Assembly: GCA_900549415.1 (NCBI GenBank)
Contig: URNX01000006.1
Span: 1-64,000, forward strand
Origin: an uncultured bacterium
GTDB taxonomy: Bacteria; Verrucomicrobiota; Lentisphaeria; Victivallales; UBA1829
DNA: 64,000 bases
Direction: 5' to 3'
Below the pieces are notes generated by a model, which saw nothing but the letters and a program-made list of their open reading frames with translations, had not been told where the DNA came from and ran no database searches. Below, one piece after another: positions 1 through 8,632 of this stretch. Each line of letters begins with the position of its first letter. The stretch's first letter is position 1. A program made the translations under genes and the position numbers.

Positions 1-475
1 TGTCCTCCTTGTAGATGGTGAGCTGTGGCATTTTCCGATTTTTGAAAGTGACATTCACCTCGTCACCGGCGTTCAGGGGGATGGCTCTATAGAAAAGTAT
101 TATAAGACTTTTTTTACGATGATGATTGGCTACAAATATGATGATGCAACGGATACTCCTGCCTCCGGAAATGCAGACAATGGTTGGAATAACAACGCAA
201 AGAAAATTAAATTTCTTGATCCTACTGCGGATTACGCAAATAACAAGGGATATTTAGACCCATGGGGGAAGCCTTACAGTATTGTGTACCGACTGGATGG
301 TGAAATAAAGAATACTTTCAACTTGTATAATAACAGCAATGTTGAAGAAGTTAAGCTTCTGACGCCGATTGCTGTCTATACCAGCGAAGGAAACTTCAAG
401 GAAAAAACAATAAAAAACCATTTTAAAGAGACCCGTTTTGCAACTTCGTGGAACGGTGTTATTACGACAAAATAA
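1..475 (+). CDS. Type II secretion pseudopilin-like protein, C-terminal part (cut by window edge)
   Basis: The reading frame is open from base 2 to the TAA at 473-475, so the start lies left of the window. About 157 residues are visible. They contain the stretch GYLDPWGKPYSIVYRLDGEI, and the DPWGxPY signature is typical of the C-terminal half of GspG-type major pseudopilins. The N-terminal prepilin helix would be outside the window. A second pseudopilin gene starts 14 bases downstream, so the two are probably co-transcribed. Which apparatus uses them cannot be told from this sequence. Confidence 0.6.
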   Translation, partial: VLLVDGELWHFPIFESDIHLVTGVQGDGSIEKYYKTFFTMMIGYKYDDATDTPASGNADNGWNNNAKKIKFLDPTADYANNKGYLDPWGKPYSIVYRLDGEIKNTFNLYNNSNVEEVKLLTPIAVYTSEGNFKEKTIKNHFKETRFATSWNGVITTK

Positions 476-489
476 AAGGAAAGACAAAA

Positions 490-1230
490 ATGAAAAAGCA
501 GAATTTCACCCTTACAGAGCTCCTCGTGGTAATTTCCATCATTGCCATCCTCGCAGGTCTCACAATGCCGGCTTTGAACAAGGCTCGGTCGAGCGCTATG
601 GCAACGGCATGCGCTAGTAATTTGAAGCAGGTAGGTGCAGTGTTTATGCTCTATGCAAATGACTATTCCGATTTGTTGCCTCCCGCAGATTGCGACAAGA
701 GTGAAATAGGAACTGATAGCACAAAAGGAAATCCGTGGTATAATGGTCTTGAGGAGAAAAAATATTTTTCCAATGTAAAAGACATGGAAGAGCGAACGGT
801 TGTAAATTGTCCGATGACTAGAGGTACACCAAAGGATCGGAATTCGTATGGCGTGCCTGTTGGAGCTGCAGAAGAAGGTGTGCCTATCAAAGTCTCGAAC
901 TCTGAAACTGGATTTACTGCACGTTCCAGACTTGATATGGATGCAAAAACAAATTTTCTTGCTGCTGATTCAACTCAGACCTCTCCGTTGAAGTCGGGAA
1001 AAGAATCGTATGCAATTCGTCAGAAAGACAGCGCAAAGAGCAAGGCATTTGAGCCGGACAGCAATGGTAAAAATGCAATTGCTTTGAGACATGCTAATCG
1101 AGTAAATATGGTTATGCTTGATGGTCGAGTTGACACTTGCGACTTAAACAAAGTCAAGAAAAGTTTCAAAGATACTTTTGAATATGCGGTGACTGATGAT
1201 TCTGCAAAGGATTCTGCGGAAAAACTTTAA
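490..1230 (+). CDS. Prepilin-type N-terminal cleavage/methylation protein with H-X9-DG domain
   Basis: This 246-residue protein begins MKKQNFTLTELLVVISIIAI, a class III (type IV prepilin-like) leader followed by a hydrophobic helix. Cleavage would be just before F6, with a Glu five residues later. Near the C-terminus, RHANRVNMVMLDGRV has His, nine residues, then Asp-Gly, which is the H-X9-DG motif of the large pseudopilin families in Lentisphaerae and Planctomycetes. The start at 490 is preferred over an in-frame upstream ATG because AAAGGAAAG lies just before it and the leader then begins properly. It follows another pseudopilin fragment and ends at a strong terminator. The function (surface fibre or secretion component) is inferred from family only. 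Confidence 0.85.
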   Translation: MKKQNFTLTELLVVISIIAILAGLTMPALNKARSSAMATACASNLKQVGAVFMLYANDYSDLLPPADCDKSEIGTDSTKGNPWYNGLEEKKYFSNVKDMEERTVVNCPMTRGTPKDRNSYGVPVGAAEEGVPIKVSNSETGFTARSRLDMDAKTNFLAADSTQTSPLKSGKESYAIRQKDSAKSKAFEPDSNGKNAIALRHANRVNMVMLDGRVDTCDLNKVKKSFKDTFEYAVTDDSAKDSAEKL

Positions 1231-1255
1231 TAATCCGCGATAAGTGCGACTTCTT

Positions 1256-1299
1256 CCGCCGTTCCAGTCTGCAAAGAAGTGGAACGGCGGTTTTGTTTT
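1256..1299 (+). terminator. Intrinsic terminator after the pseudopilin gene
   Basis: CCGCCGTTCCA (1256-1266) pairs perfectly with TGGAACGGCGG (1280-1290), followed by TTTTGTTTT. Confidence 0.9.
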
Positions 1300-1366
1300 A
1301 AAATTTCGGGAGAGTTCGTTTCTCGTATTTTAGCGCAGAATGGAAATAGGCTTGTTCAAGGGGGAA

Positions 1367-2011
1367 TCACCACTTGCCGAGCTCGGAACCGAGATTGTCC
1401 AAGTGGGATGTGTCGTTCCAAGTGAGCAGCTGCCACGTACCGTCTTCAAAATGAATCACTTTGGAATAACTGGCGTTGCTGGTCTTCGGGCGGCGGGGGA
1501 AGGGGATGTTTTCCGCATTCAGAATGTGTTTGAGGATCATGCCTAATGCGGCTCCATGAGAGACAATCGCGATCCGTCCGCCGGAATGACGCGCGGCCAG
1601 AAGGTCGATCGCATCGGATACGCGGCGCTGAAATGCGGATCGGGATTCGCCGCCGGTGACGGTCATTGTCAGAGAATCATGAACAAATCCCTCGAATTCG
1701 CCGGGGAAAAGAGTCAGAATGTCCGCAATCCGGCGTCCCTGCCATTCCCCTAAGTGCCACTCGCGGAACTCCGGCGACGGGATGACGTCGAGTTTGTGCG
1801 GTTCGGCTACGATTCGGGCGGTGTGCATGGCTCGGGAGAGGTCACTGGCGTAAACGGCGTCAAGCGGAATGTCGCGCAGACGCTCTGCGAGACGTCCGGC
1901 CTGGCGGATTCCGGTCGCATTCAGCTCGACGTCGAGCTGTCCCTGGACGGTTCCTGCGGCGTTGGCGACGGTTTCACCGTGGCGGATCAAAATGATTTCT
2001 GTGGACTGCAT
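1367..2011 (-). CDS. Histidine phosphatase family protein (phosphoglycerate mutase-like)
   Basis: The 214-residue protein has the branch-1 histidine phosphatase core. LIRHGET is at residues 8-14 (phosphorylated His11), with Arg60 in DLSRAMHTAR, acid Glu83 in FREWHLGEW, and the second His152 in IVSHGAALG. The family includes cofactor-dependent phosphoglycerate mutases, alpha-ribazole phosphatases (CobC) and broad phosphatases. No cobalamin gene is adjacent, so the substrate is open. It lies downstream of ackA on the same strand, but a strong terminator separates the two and no good Shine-Dalgarno is visible before the ATG. It may therefore have its own weak promoter or rely on readthrough. Confidence 0.85.
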   Translation of the reverse strand: MQSTEIILIRHGETVANAAGTVQGQLDVELNATGIRQAGRLAERLRDIPLDAVYASDLSRAMHTARIVAEPHKLDVIPSPEFREWHLGEWQGRRIADILTLFPGEFEGFVHDSLTMTVTGGESRSAFQRRVSDAIDLLAARHSGGRIAIVSHGAALGMILKHILNAENIPFPRRPKTSNASYSKVIHFEDGTWQLLTWNDTSHLDNLGSELGKW

Positions 2012-2017
2012 GTTTTT

Positions 2018-2057
2018 TCAAAAAAAGCGCGTCCGTTTTCAGGAAACGGACGCGCTT
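2018..2057 (-). terminator. Intrinsic terminator of ackA
   Basis: On the minus strand AAGCGCGTCCGTTT (2057-2044) pairs with AAACGGACGCGCTT (2038-2025), followed by a run of seven T. It sits between ackA and the phosphatase gene. Confidence 0.88.
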
Positions 2058-2068
2058 GAGAGGCAATG

Positions 2069-3280
2069 TTATTTGTCGAGTCCGAGAACGCGCATGGTGG
2101 AGAGGGCGATCATCAGCTCTTCGTTGGTGGGCATGACGATTGCTTTCCATGCGGAGTCATCGGTGGAGATGACGCCTTTTTTGCCGAAGCAATGGTTGTT
2201 CTTCTCGTTGTCGATGCGGATGTTGAGGGCGGAGAGACCTTCCATGATGCGCTGGCGGATGGGGAGGGAGTATTCGCCGATGCCGCCGGTGAAGACGAGG
2301 GCGTCCGCGCCGCCGAGGAGGACGTAGTATGCGCCGATGTACTTGATGACGCGGCGGACAAACATCTTGATTGCGAGTTCAGCCTGTGCGTTGCCGTCGG
2401 CCGCGGCGTTCATCATGTCGCGCATGTCTCCGCTGTTGATTCCGCCGATGCCGTAGAGACCGGACTGCTTGTTGAGGATCTTGTCGACTTCTTCGCGGGA
2501 GTGTCCGAGTTCGATGAGGCGGAGAACGGCGGCGGGGTCGAGGTCGCCGGAACGGGTTCCCATCATGAGACCTTCAAGCGGGGTGAGTCCCATTGTGGTG
2601 TCGATGACTTTGCCGTTTTTGACTGCTGCCATGGAGCAGCCGTTGCCGAGGTGGCAGGTGATGATGGTGGTGTCTTCGAGCTTCTTTCCGAGGAATTCGG
2701 CGGAGGAGAGGGTCACATAGTGATGGCTGGTTCCGTGGAAGCCGTATTTGCGGATGCCGTATTTTTTGTAGTAGTCATAGGGAATGGCATAGAGGTATGC
2801 TTCCGGGGGCATGGTCTGGTGGAACTGGGTATCGAAAACGCCGACATTGGGGACTCCGGGGAAGTCCTTTTCACAGGCTTCGATGCCGGTGAGGTTCGCG
2901 GGGTTGTGAAGCGGTCCGAGGGGGAAGCATTCACGGATGATGTCTTTGACTTCCGGCGTGATTTTGACCGGCTGGGTGACTTTTTCGCCGCCGTGGAGGA
3001 CGCGGTGACCGATTGCGGAGACTTCGGAGAGGCTCTTGATGACGCCGACTTCAGGATCGACGAGCATTTTGCGGACTTCAGAGAGCGCTTCGCCGTGGTT
3101 GGTGATATGGAGGGGAACCTCTTTCTTGAAGCCGTCGGGACGCTTGTAGATTAGATTGGGGGTATCGCTTCCGATACGTTCGACCTGTCCGTTTGCGAGA
3201 ACTTCATTTTTTCCGCCTTCCATATTGAAAAGCGTGTACTTGAGGGAGGAGCTGCCGGCATTGACTACCAGAATTTTCAT
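2069..3280 (-). CDS. ackA: Acetate kinase
   Basis: This 403-residue, full-length acetate kinase makes ATP and acetate from acetyl phosphate in the cytoplasm, the last step of fermentative acetate formation. It begins MKILVVNAGSSSLKYTLF, with the conserved adenosine/phosphate-binding N7 and NAGSSSLKY signature. It also has the second family signature around GHRVLHGGEKV, the TCHLGNG phosphate loop and TRSGDLDP. No phosphotransacetylase gene is adjacent. A TTGTCA/TATATT promoter precedes it and a terminator follows, so it is probably monocistronic. Confidence 0.97.
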   Translation of the reverse strand: MKILVVNAGSSSLKYTLFNMEGGKNEVLANGQVERIGSDTPNLIYKRPDGFKKEVPLHITNHGEALSEVRKMLVDPEVGVIKSLSEVSAIGHRVLHGGEKVTQPVKITPEVKDIIRECFPLGPLHNPANLTGIEACEKDFPGVPNVGVFDTQFHQTMPPEAYLYAIPYDYYKKYGIRKYGFHGTSHHYVTLSSAEFLGKKLEDTTIITCHLGNGCSMAAVKNGKVIDTTMGLTPLEGLMMGTRSGDLDPAAVLRLIELGHSREEVDKILNKQSGLYGIGGINSGDMRDMMNAAADGNAQAELAIKMFVRRVIKYIGAYYVLLGGADALVFTGGIGEYSLPIRQRIMEGLSALNIRIDNEKNNHCFGKKGVISTDDSAWKAIVMPTNEELMIALSTMRVLGLDK

Positions 3281-3319
3281 GTTCTACTTTCCTTTGTTAT
3301 TGAGAAACAATCATTCTGT

Positions 3320-3348
3320 AATATACCATGCTTCCGGAGGAGTGACAA
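3320..3348 (-). promoter_or_regulatory. Sigma-70-type promoter of ackA
   Basis: The minus strand reads TTGTCA (3348-3343), a 17-base spacer, then TATATT (3325-3320), about 40 bases before the ackA start. Confidence 0.65.
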
Positions 3349-3461
3349 GCGGGGATTTGAAAAATAAGTGTTTTTTTTCTTTGTTTTGCGGGATGATTTT
3401 TTGCAATTGAGGTGTATAGTACGAGGGTAAAGAAAACTGTTTACGGAAGGAAGGTACGAGA

Positions 3462-4736
3462 ATGAATCTGATAGTCAATCCGAGAACCCTTTCGGGAACG
3501 ATTGCCGTTCCCGGCTCAAAATCCCACACGATCCGCGCCGTTGCGCTGGCGATGATGGCGGACGGTGTTTCCCGGATCCATGCGCCGCTGGTTTCGGCGG
3601 ATACGCTTGCGGCGGTGCGCGCGGCGAAGGCGCTGGGAGCGACCGTCGACCGCGGAACCGATGCGGTCTGGACGGTTACGGGAACCGGCGGAGATCTGCA
3701 TCAGCCGGCAGACGTGATCGACATGGCGAATTCCGGAACTTCCATTAAAATTTTTGCGGGTCTCGCGGCGCTGCGCCCGTTCCCCGTGTCGTTCGACGGC
3801 GACGAGTCGCTGCGTTCACGTCCGATGGCACATCTGCTTTCCGCGCTGGAGAAACTCGGAGTGAAGACGGAGGCGTCGTTCGGGCGGTGTCCGTTCACGG
3901 TCGAGGGACCGATGACAAACGGGAAAACGCTGGTCAACGGAGAGTCGTCGCAGTATGTGACGGCAATTCTGCTTTCGGCTCCGTTTGCGGAGCAGGACAC
4001 GGTGGTCGAGGTGGAAAATCTGAACGAAAAACCGTATGTGGAAATTACGCTCGGCTGGATGAAACGGGTCGGCCTGAACTTTACTGCGTCGGAGGACTTG
4101 ACGCATTTTGAAATACCGGGCAAGCAGAGCATCCGCCCGTTTGATGTGACGATTCCGGCGGATTTTTCAACTGCAACATTTCCGCTTGTGGCGTCGGCCG
4201 TGACCGGCTGCGAGCTTCAGATCCGCAATCTTGATTTTAATGATCTGCAGGGTGACAAGGCGGTGTTTTCACTCATGGAGCGCATGGGCATGAAGATCAT
4301 CCGCGACGGCAATGTCACAACGGTGCGCCGCGACGGTCCGCTCGTTGCCGCCGAACTCGATTTGAACGCTACGCCCGATGCACTGCCTGCGATTGCCGTC
4401 GCCGCCGCGTTTGCGAAGGGAACGACGCGCATTTACAATGTCGCCCAGGCGCGTATCAAGGAGACGGATCGGATTGCCTGCATGACGCGCGAACTGCGCC
4501 GTTTCGGTGTGCGCATCGAAGAGGAGCCGGACGGCATGATCATTCATGCCGGAACGGAAGTTCACGGCGCGGCGTGCCGCAGCTACAAGGATCACCGGAT
4601 CGCGATGGCTCTTGCAATTGCCGGACTCGGCGCGGTCGGTGAGACGATCATCCGCGACGCGGAGTGTGTGAACGTGACGTATCCGCGTTTCATCGATGAT
4701 TTCAATGCGCTCGGCGCGCGTTTCCGCGTGTTCTGA
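3462..4736 (+). CDS. aroA: 3-phosphoshikimate 1-carboxyvinyltransferase (EPSP synthase)
   Basis: This cytoplasmic shikimate-pathway enzyme transfers the enolpyruvyl group of PEP to shikimate 3-phosphate. The 424-residue length is normal. The N-terminal PGSKSHTIRA (residues 17-26) carries the catalytic Lys. Further hallmarks are NSGTSIK, SRPMAHL, NGESSQYVTAILLSAP, and near the C-terminus KETDRI and YKDHRIAMALAIAGL. Ser/Thr replacements around the PEP site (SHTIR rather than SNRAL) suggest the divergent, class II-like branch. GGAAGGAAGG precedes the ATG. A small gene and the NERD-helicase gene follow at 17 and 2 bases, so the three are probably co-transcribed. Confidence 0.96.
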   Translation: MNLIVNPRTLSGTIAVPGSKSHTIRAVALAMMADGVSRIHAPLVSADTLAAVRAAKALGATVDRGTDAVWTVTGTGGDLHQPADVIDMANSGTSIKIFAGLAALRPFPVSFDGDESLRSRPMAHLLSALEKLGVKTEASFGRCPFTVEGPMTNGKTLVNGESSQYVTAILLSAPFAEQDTVVEVENLNEKPYVEITLGWMKRVGLNFTASEDLTHFEIPGKQSIRPFDVTIPADFSTATFPLVASAVTGCELQIRNLDFNDLQGDKAVFSLMERMGMKIIRDGNVTTVRRDGPLVAAELDLNATPDALPAIAVAAAFAKGTTRIYNVAQARIKETDRIACMTRELRRFGVRIEEEPDGMIIHAGTEVHGAACRSYKDHRIAMALAIAGLGAVGETIIRDAECVNVTYPRFIDDFNALGARFRVF

Positions 4737-4753
4737 GAGAGGAGTTGTACAAG

Positions 4754-5005
4754 ATGCAGGTGAAAGAAGAGTTTTACGGAGACGGAATGCCGCAGATTCA
4801 TTTTGCTGGGGGACTTGTCCGGATGGATTTTGCGACGTTTCAGCCGGATCCGGGGGGAAAGGAACCGAAGCCGGAGAAAAATTTCCGTCTGGTGATGAAC
4901 ATGCAGTCGTTTCTATCCACTTTCGACACGATGAAGAAACTGGCGGAGCGGATGGTTGAAATCGGGGTTCTGAAGCGGAATCTGACCGAGAAAGTGGATG
5001 ACTGA
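4754..5005 (+). CDS. Small conserved-looking protein of unknown function
   Basis: This 83-residue acidic protein starts MQVKEEFYGDGMPQIHFAGG. The ATG at 4754 is chosen because GAGAGGAG sits 10 bases upstream; an in-frame TTG at 4745 is too close to it. The C-terminal half is one amphipathic helix (FLSTFDTMKKLAERMVEIGV). The beta-rich N-terminus followed by a VMNMQ-x-helix pattern is faintly like DUF3467 proteins, but this is only an impression. It lies between aroA and the NERD-helicase, whose ATG follows two bases after its TGA, which suggests translational coupling and a role linked to the helicase. Confidence 0.6.
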   Translation: MQVKEEFYGDGMPQIHFAGGLVRMDFATFQPDPGGKEPKPEKNFRLVMNMQSFLSTFDTMKKLAERMVEIGVLKRNLTEKVDD

Positions 5006-5007
5006 AA

Positions 5008-6591
5008 ATGGCGACTATGATACCAGTCGAATGCGATCTGACCCGGCGCCCGATGTCGGAGCAGATCGTTTTTGAAGCAATCCGGAAGGGGCTTTCCGAT
5101 GAGTGGTACGTATTCCATTCCTTCGACTATGTGACGCGGGATCTGAACCGGAAACGCTGGGACGGCGAGATTGATTTCCTGCTGTACCATCCGAAAAAGG
5201 GAATGCTCGTGATTGAGGTCAAAGGCGGAGCGATTTCATACCGTCACGGACAATGGTATCAGGAAGGGCGCCCGATCGACCCCGTGGAACAGGCAAAACG
5301 GAACAAGTATGCGGTGATGCGTCTGCTGCAGGAATCGCTGCAGCGGGAATTTCCGATGAAATTTGCGCACTGCGTCTGCTTCCCCTCCTGCGGATACGGC
5401 GAAGTGTGGCCGGCTGAGGCGCAGGATATTGTGCTGACCGGAACCGGATTGCCGTATATCGAAAAGTTTGCGACGCGTCTGCTGGATGATGCGCAGATGC
5501 CCCCGAACCTCTCCGGTGCGGTTACTCCGGAGGAGATTTTGCGAGTGCTGTCGCCGGTTTTTGAATACGGGAAACGGCTTTCGGAGCGGATCGGAATTGA
5601 GGAGAAGCAGTTTTTCCTTCTCACGGAACAGCAATGCGCGCTTCTGGACGCTCTGGAAAATTTCCCGCGTCTGCTGGTGAAAGGCTGTGCCGGATCGGGC
5701 AAGACTGTTATGGCTGTGAAGAAGGCGGAGCGTCTGGCGGCGGACGGAGCGAATGTGCTGCTGCTCTGTTTCAACCAGCTGCTTGCGAAACATCTGAAAC
5801 AGGCCGTGAAAAAAAGTCGGACGATCAAAGCCGCCGCGTTTTTTGAATTCTGCATCGAACTGCTGAAGATTCCGGAATCGCAGGTCGGCAAATACCGCAG
5901 CAATCCGCGTCTTTATTCGGAGGTTCTGCCGAATCTGCTGAAGACGTATCTTCAGAGAACCGATTTTTATTACGATGCGCTCGTTGTCGACGAAGGACAG
6001 GATTTTGCGCCTGAGGCGTGGGAGGTGATCACCATGCTGATTCCGGAAGGTGCGCCCTGCTATATTTTCTACGATCCGGATCAGAATATTTTCACGAAAG
6101 AATTGAAACTGCCGGATTTCGGACTGCCTCCGGTTCTGCTGACGAAAAACTGCCGCAACACCAGAAAGATTTATGAAATGCTGAAGCCGTATCAGACCAC
6201 GGCGTCGACCATCATGGATTCGGCTCCGGAGGGGGCGGATGTGCATGTGCTGCATGGCGACTGCCGCGCCCTGCTGGAGCAGGAGCTGGAGCGGCTGGTT
6301 ATGACGGAAGGCGTTCCGCTTCAGGATATTGTGATTCTTGGCGGGCATTCGCTGGTGCATACGAGCATCGGGGAAAACCATGATGTCGGGCGGTTTCATA
6401 TCGTGGAGCGCGCGCCGGAGATCGGCGCAATGGAGGTTTCGTATTTCACCTACATGAAGTACAAGGGGTGCGAATCGAAAGTCGTGATCCTGCTTGATGT
6501 GGATGAAAACGATGAACGCTGGAAGAACAAGCACGGCATTTATACCGCCATGAGCCGGGCGATGCATCAGCTGATCATTCTGCATAAATAA
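5008..6591 (+). CDS. NERD-domain nuclease fused to superfamily 1 (UvrD/Rep-like) helicase
   Basis: The protein has 527 residues. The N-terminal NERD domain (about residues 15-130) has the nuclease-like D56...E70-x-K72 arrangement in GEIDFLL...VIEVKGG. From about residue 205 there is a helicase core: Walker A GCAGSGKT at 226-233, Walker B VVDEGQD with DEGQD at 328-332, YDPDQNIF (motif III-like), TKNCRNT (motif IV/Va region) and C-terminal YTAMSRAMHQLIIL (motif VI). NERD-UvrD fusions are found in DNA repair and some mobile or defence settings. Here the neighbour is aroA and no defence genes are seen. It is coupled to the small gene 2 bases upstream and ends at a bidirectional terminator. Confidence 0.9.
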   Translation: MATMIPVECDLTRRPMSEQIVFEAIRKGLSDEWYVFHSFDYVTRDLNRKRWDGEIDFLLYHPKKGMLVIEVKGGAISYRHGQWYQEGRPIDPVEQAKRNKYAVMRLLQESLQREFPMKFAHCVCFPSCGYGEVWPAEAQDIVLTGTGLPYIEKFATRLLDDAQMPPNLSGAVTPEEILRVLSPVFEYGKRLSERIGIEEKQFFLLTEQQCALLDALENFPRLLVKGCAGSGKTVMAVKKAERLAADGANVLLLCFNQLLAKHLKQAVKKSRTIKAAAFFEFCIELLKIPESQVGKYRSNPRLYSEVLPNLLKTYLQRTDFYYDALVVDEGQDFAPEAWEVITMLIPEGAPCYIFYDPDQNIFTKELKLPDFGLPPVLLTKNCRNTRKIYEMLKPYQTTASTIMDSAPEGADVHVLHGDCRALLEQELERLVMTEGVPLQDIVILGGHSLVHTSIGENHDVGRFHIVERAPEIGAMEVSYFTYMKYKGCESKVVILLDVDENDERWKNKHGIYTAMSRAMHQLIILHK

Positions 6592-6600
6592 CAGTTCTGC

Positions 6601-6650
6601 ATAAAAAACGACGCCGCATCCGAGGAGAAACGGATGCGGCACTTTTATTT
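6601..6650. terminator. Bidirectional terminator between NERD-helicase and GH127 genes
   Basis: GCCGCATCCG (6613-6622) pairs with CGGATGCGGC (6631-6640). ACTTTTATTTT follows on the plus strand and GTCGTTTTTTAT on the minus strand, so it can end both convergent genes. Confidence 0.88.
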
Positions 6651-6662
6651 TGCGGGAGGCTG

Positions 6663-8528
6663 TCAGACGGTGCGCAGCCAGAGAGTCATGGAGACGTCTC
6701 CGCGGTTCTGCCAGAGAGCATACGGAATGGCATGGAATTCCGTTTCCGTGCGTTCGGGACGCGCGGCGCTGTAGAGCGTGTCCGTCTCAGGGAGCGTTTC
6801 GCGGATGGCTTTTCCGGTGATGCCGGGAACGTCGAGGAGTCCTTTGAGCGGTTCCAGACGGAAGGTCTGGTCACCGGGAATGAGAAGCTGCGAGAGCAGT
6901 TTCCCGTTATCGACGCTTTCAAGGCAGTAGACGACCGGACCGCGCGAAAGAGCAATTTTTCCGGCGTCCTCTTCCACGAGCGGGTTTGCCCGGACGAGCT
7001 CGACGGGCATGTCAAAGTCGAGAACGACTTCGTCGCCCGGTTTCCATGTGCGCTTGAGAACAAGGAATCCTTTTTTGAGTTCTCCCTGCATGGAGGCGGT
7101 GTACTTGCGGCACCAGCCTGGAATGCGGAATTCGAGGGCGACCGGGGGTTCGGGAGCGGAGAGAACGCGGAAGACAACGTGTCCGTCGAACGGGTAGCCG
7201 CCGGTTACTTCAAATTTGAATTCGCCGTCGTCGAGAGCGACAGTTCCGTTTGCCGCGACGGGGATGGCGATGCGGAGGGCGTCGCCGGATTTCGAGTAGG
7301 CGAAAGATGCGATCTGCGGGATGAAACGGCAGAAGCTTGTCGGGCAGCAGGAGCATCCGAACCAGGGCTGGCGTGTGCGGGTCATGTTGTGTCCGGAGCT
7401 TGGCGGGCAGTTGTCGGCGATGACAATCGGGTTGGCGTAGAAGAATTCCGTTCCGCTGAGGGAGATTCCGCTGATTGCGCCGTTGCAGAGTCCGAGTTCC
7501 ATGACATCCGCGTATTTGGAATCACCGGTCAGATTCAGCATGCGTTCGGAGAAGAGAACGAGCGCCATTGCTGCACAGGATTCTGCGTAGGCGGTTGTGT
7601 TCGGGAGGTTGTAGGGATAGGAGAAGCTTTCATCGTGCGGGTTGCTTCCGATGCCGCCGGTGACGAACATTTTGCTTTTTGTGACGCTGTTCCAGAGGCG
7701 TTCGCAGGCGTCGAGGAGGGACTTGTCATCAGTTCGGAGCGCGACGTCCGCCATGCCGGAGTAGAGATAGAGTGCGCGGACGGCGTGTCCGACTGCTTCG
7801 GTCTGTTCGCGGACGGGCTTATGCGCCTGATAATAATCGAGGGGCCATGCCTGGCGTTTCAGCTGTTTGATCTCTTCTGCGAAATAGTTCGGCTCGGTTC
7901 CGCGTTCATCGACAAAATACTTGGCGAGGTCGAGATACTTTTTGTTTCCGGTCGCGTCGGCGAGTTTGCAGAGAGCCAGTTCAATCTCTTCGTGTCCGGG
8001 GTATCCGCGGAGCTGTCCGGGCTCGCGTCCGAAGACGCTGGCAATGTAGTCGGCATAGCGGCACATGCAGTCGAGGAAGTTGCGCTTGCCGGTCGCCTGC
8101 CAGTGCGCGACGGCGGCTTCCATGAGGTGTCCGGCGCAGTAGAGTTCGTGGTATTCGTGGAGGTTTTTCCAGCGCATGTCGGGGGCGACGACCGTGAAGA
8201 AGATGTTCAGATAGCCGTCCGGCCGCTGGGCGGAGCAGACGAGATCCACATATTCGTCGAGCTCTTTTTCGCGTTCGGGATCGGGGTTGAGGATGAGGTC
8301 GTACGCCATGCCTTCGAGAACTTTGGCGACGTCGGAATCCCAGAAGAAATGGGGATGATTCGGCATGCCCTTCTTCCAGTCGAGACGGAATGCCTCAAGA
8401 CGGGTTGTTTCATGGCATTTGCGGACGTTCGCCGGGAGCGTGTTCGTGTGGTTGGCTGCGATGCGCGGTGCGAAATAGGCGTCGTTCAGACGTACTTCAC
8501 CGATTTTTGAATTCTGATAGGCGTTCAT
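6663..8528 (-). CDS. Beta-L-arabinofuranosidase, GH127 family (DUF1680)
   Basis: The 621-residue protein matches GH127 (HypBA1-type), which removes beta-linked L-arabinofuranose from plant arabinan or glycoprotein oligosaccharides. FFWDSDVAKVLEGMAY (61-76) is the family N-terminal signature. The zinc-cysteine catalytic site is complete: Glu300 (candidate acid/base), Glu316-x-Cys318 in YAESCAAM, and Cys394-Cys395 in CSCCPTSF. No signal peptide is visible, so it probably acts on imported oligosaccharides. A good AAGGAG precedes the ATG. The AraC-type regulator transcribed divergently 104 bases away is the likely controller. Confidence 0.92.
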   Translation of the reverse strand: MNAYQNSKIGEVRLNDAYFAPRIAANHTNTLPANVRKCHETTRLEAFRLDWKKGMPNHPHFFWDSDVAKVLEGMAYDLILNPDPEREKELDEYVDLVCSAQRPDGYLNIFFTVVAPDMRWKNLHEYHELYCAGHLMEAAVAHWQATGKRNFLDCMCRYADYIASVFGREPGQLRGYPGHEEIELALCKLADATGNKKYLDLAKYFVDERGTEPNYFAEEIKQLKRQAWPLDYYQAHKPVREQTEAVGHAVRALYLYSGMADVALRTDDKSLLDACERLWNSVTKSKMFVTGGIGSNPHDESFSYPYNLPNTTAYAESCAAMALVLFSERMLNLTGDSKYADVMELGLCNGAISGISLSGTEFFYANPIVIADNCPPSSGHNMTRTRQPWFGCSCCPTSFCRFIPQIASFAYSKSGDALRIAIPVAANGTVALDDGEFKFEVTGGYPFDGHVVFRVLSAPEPPVALEFRIPGWCRKYTASMQGELKKGFLVLKRTWKPGDEVVLDFDMPVELVRANPLVEEDAGKIALSRGPVVYCLESVDNGKLLSQLLIPGDQTFRLEPLKGLLDVPGITGKAIRETLPETDTLYSAARPERTETEFHAIPYALWQNRGDVSMTLWLRTV

Positions 8529-8632
8529 TCCAAGACTCCTTTTGTTGGGGAAACTTTGCTCCTTTTATTATACACCGGCTTGCAAAAAAATGACAGGGGT
8601 GTAAAGTAATAGAAAAAGAGGAGAAATCTGAC

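Noticed and set aside
4754..6591. A defence island around the NERD-helicase
   Set aside because: Neighbours are aroA, ackA and sugar-utilisation genes; no methylase, toxin, reverse transcriptase or other defence gene is visible.
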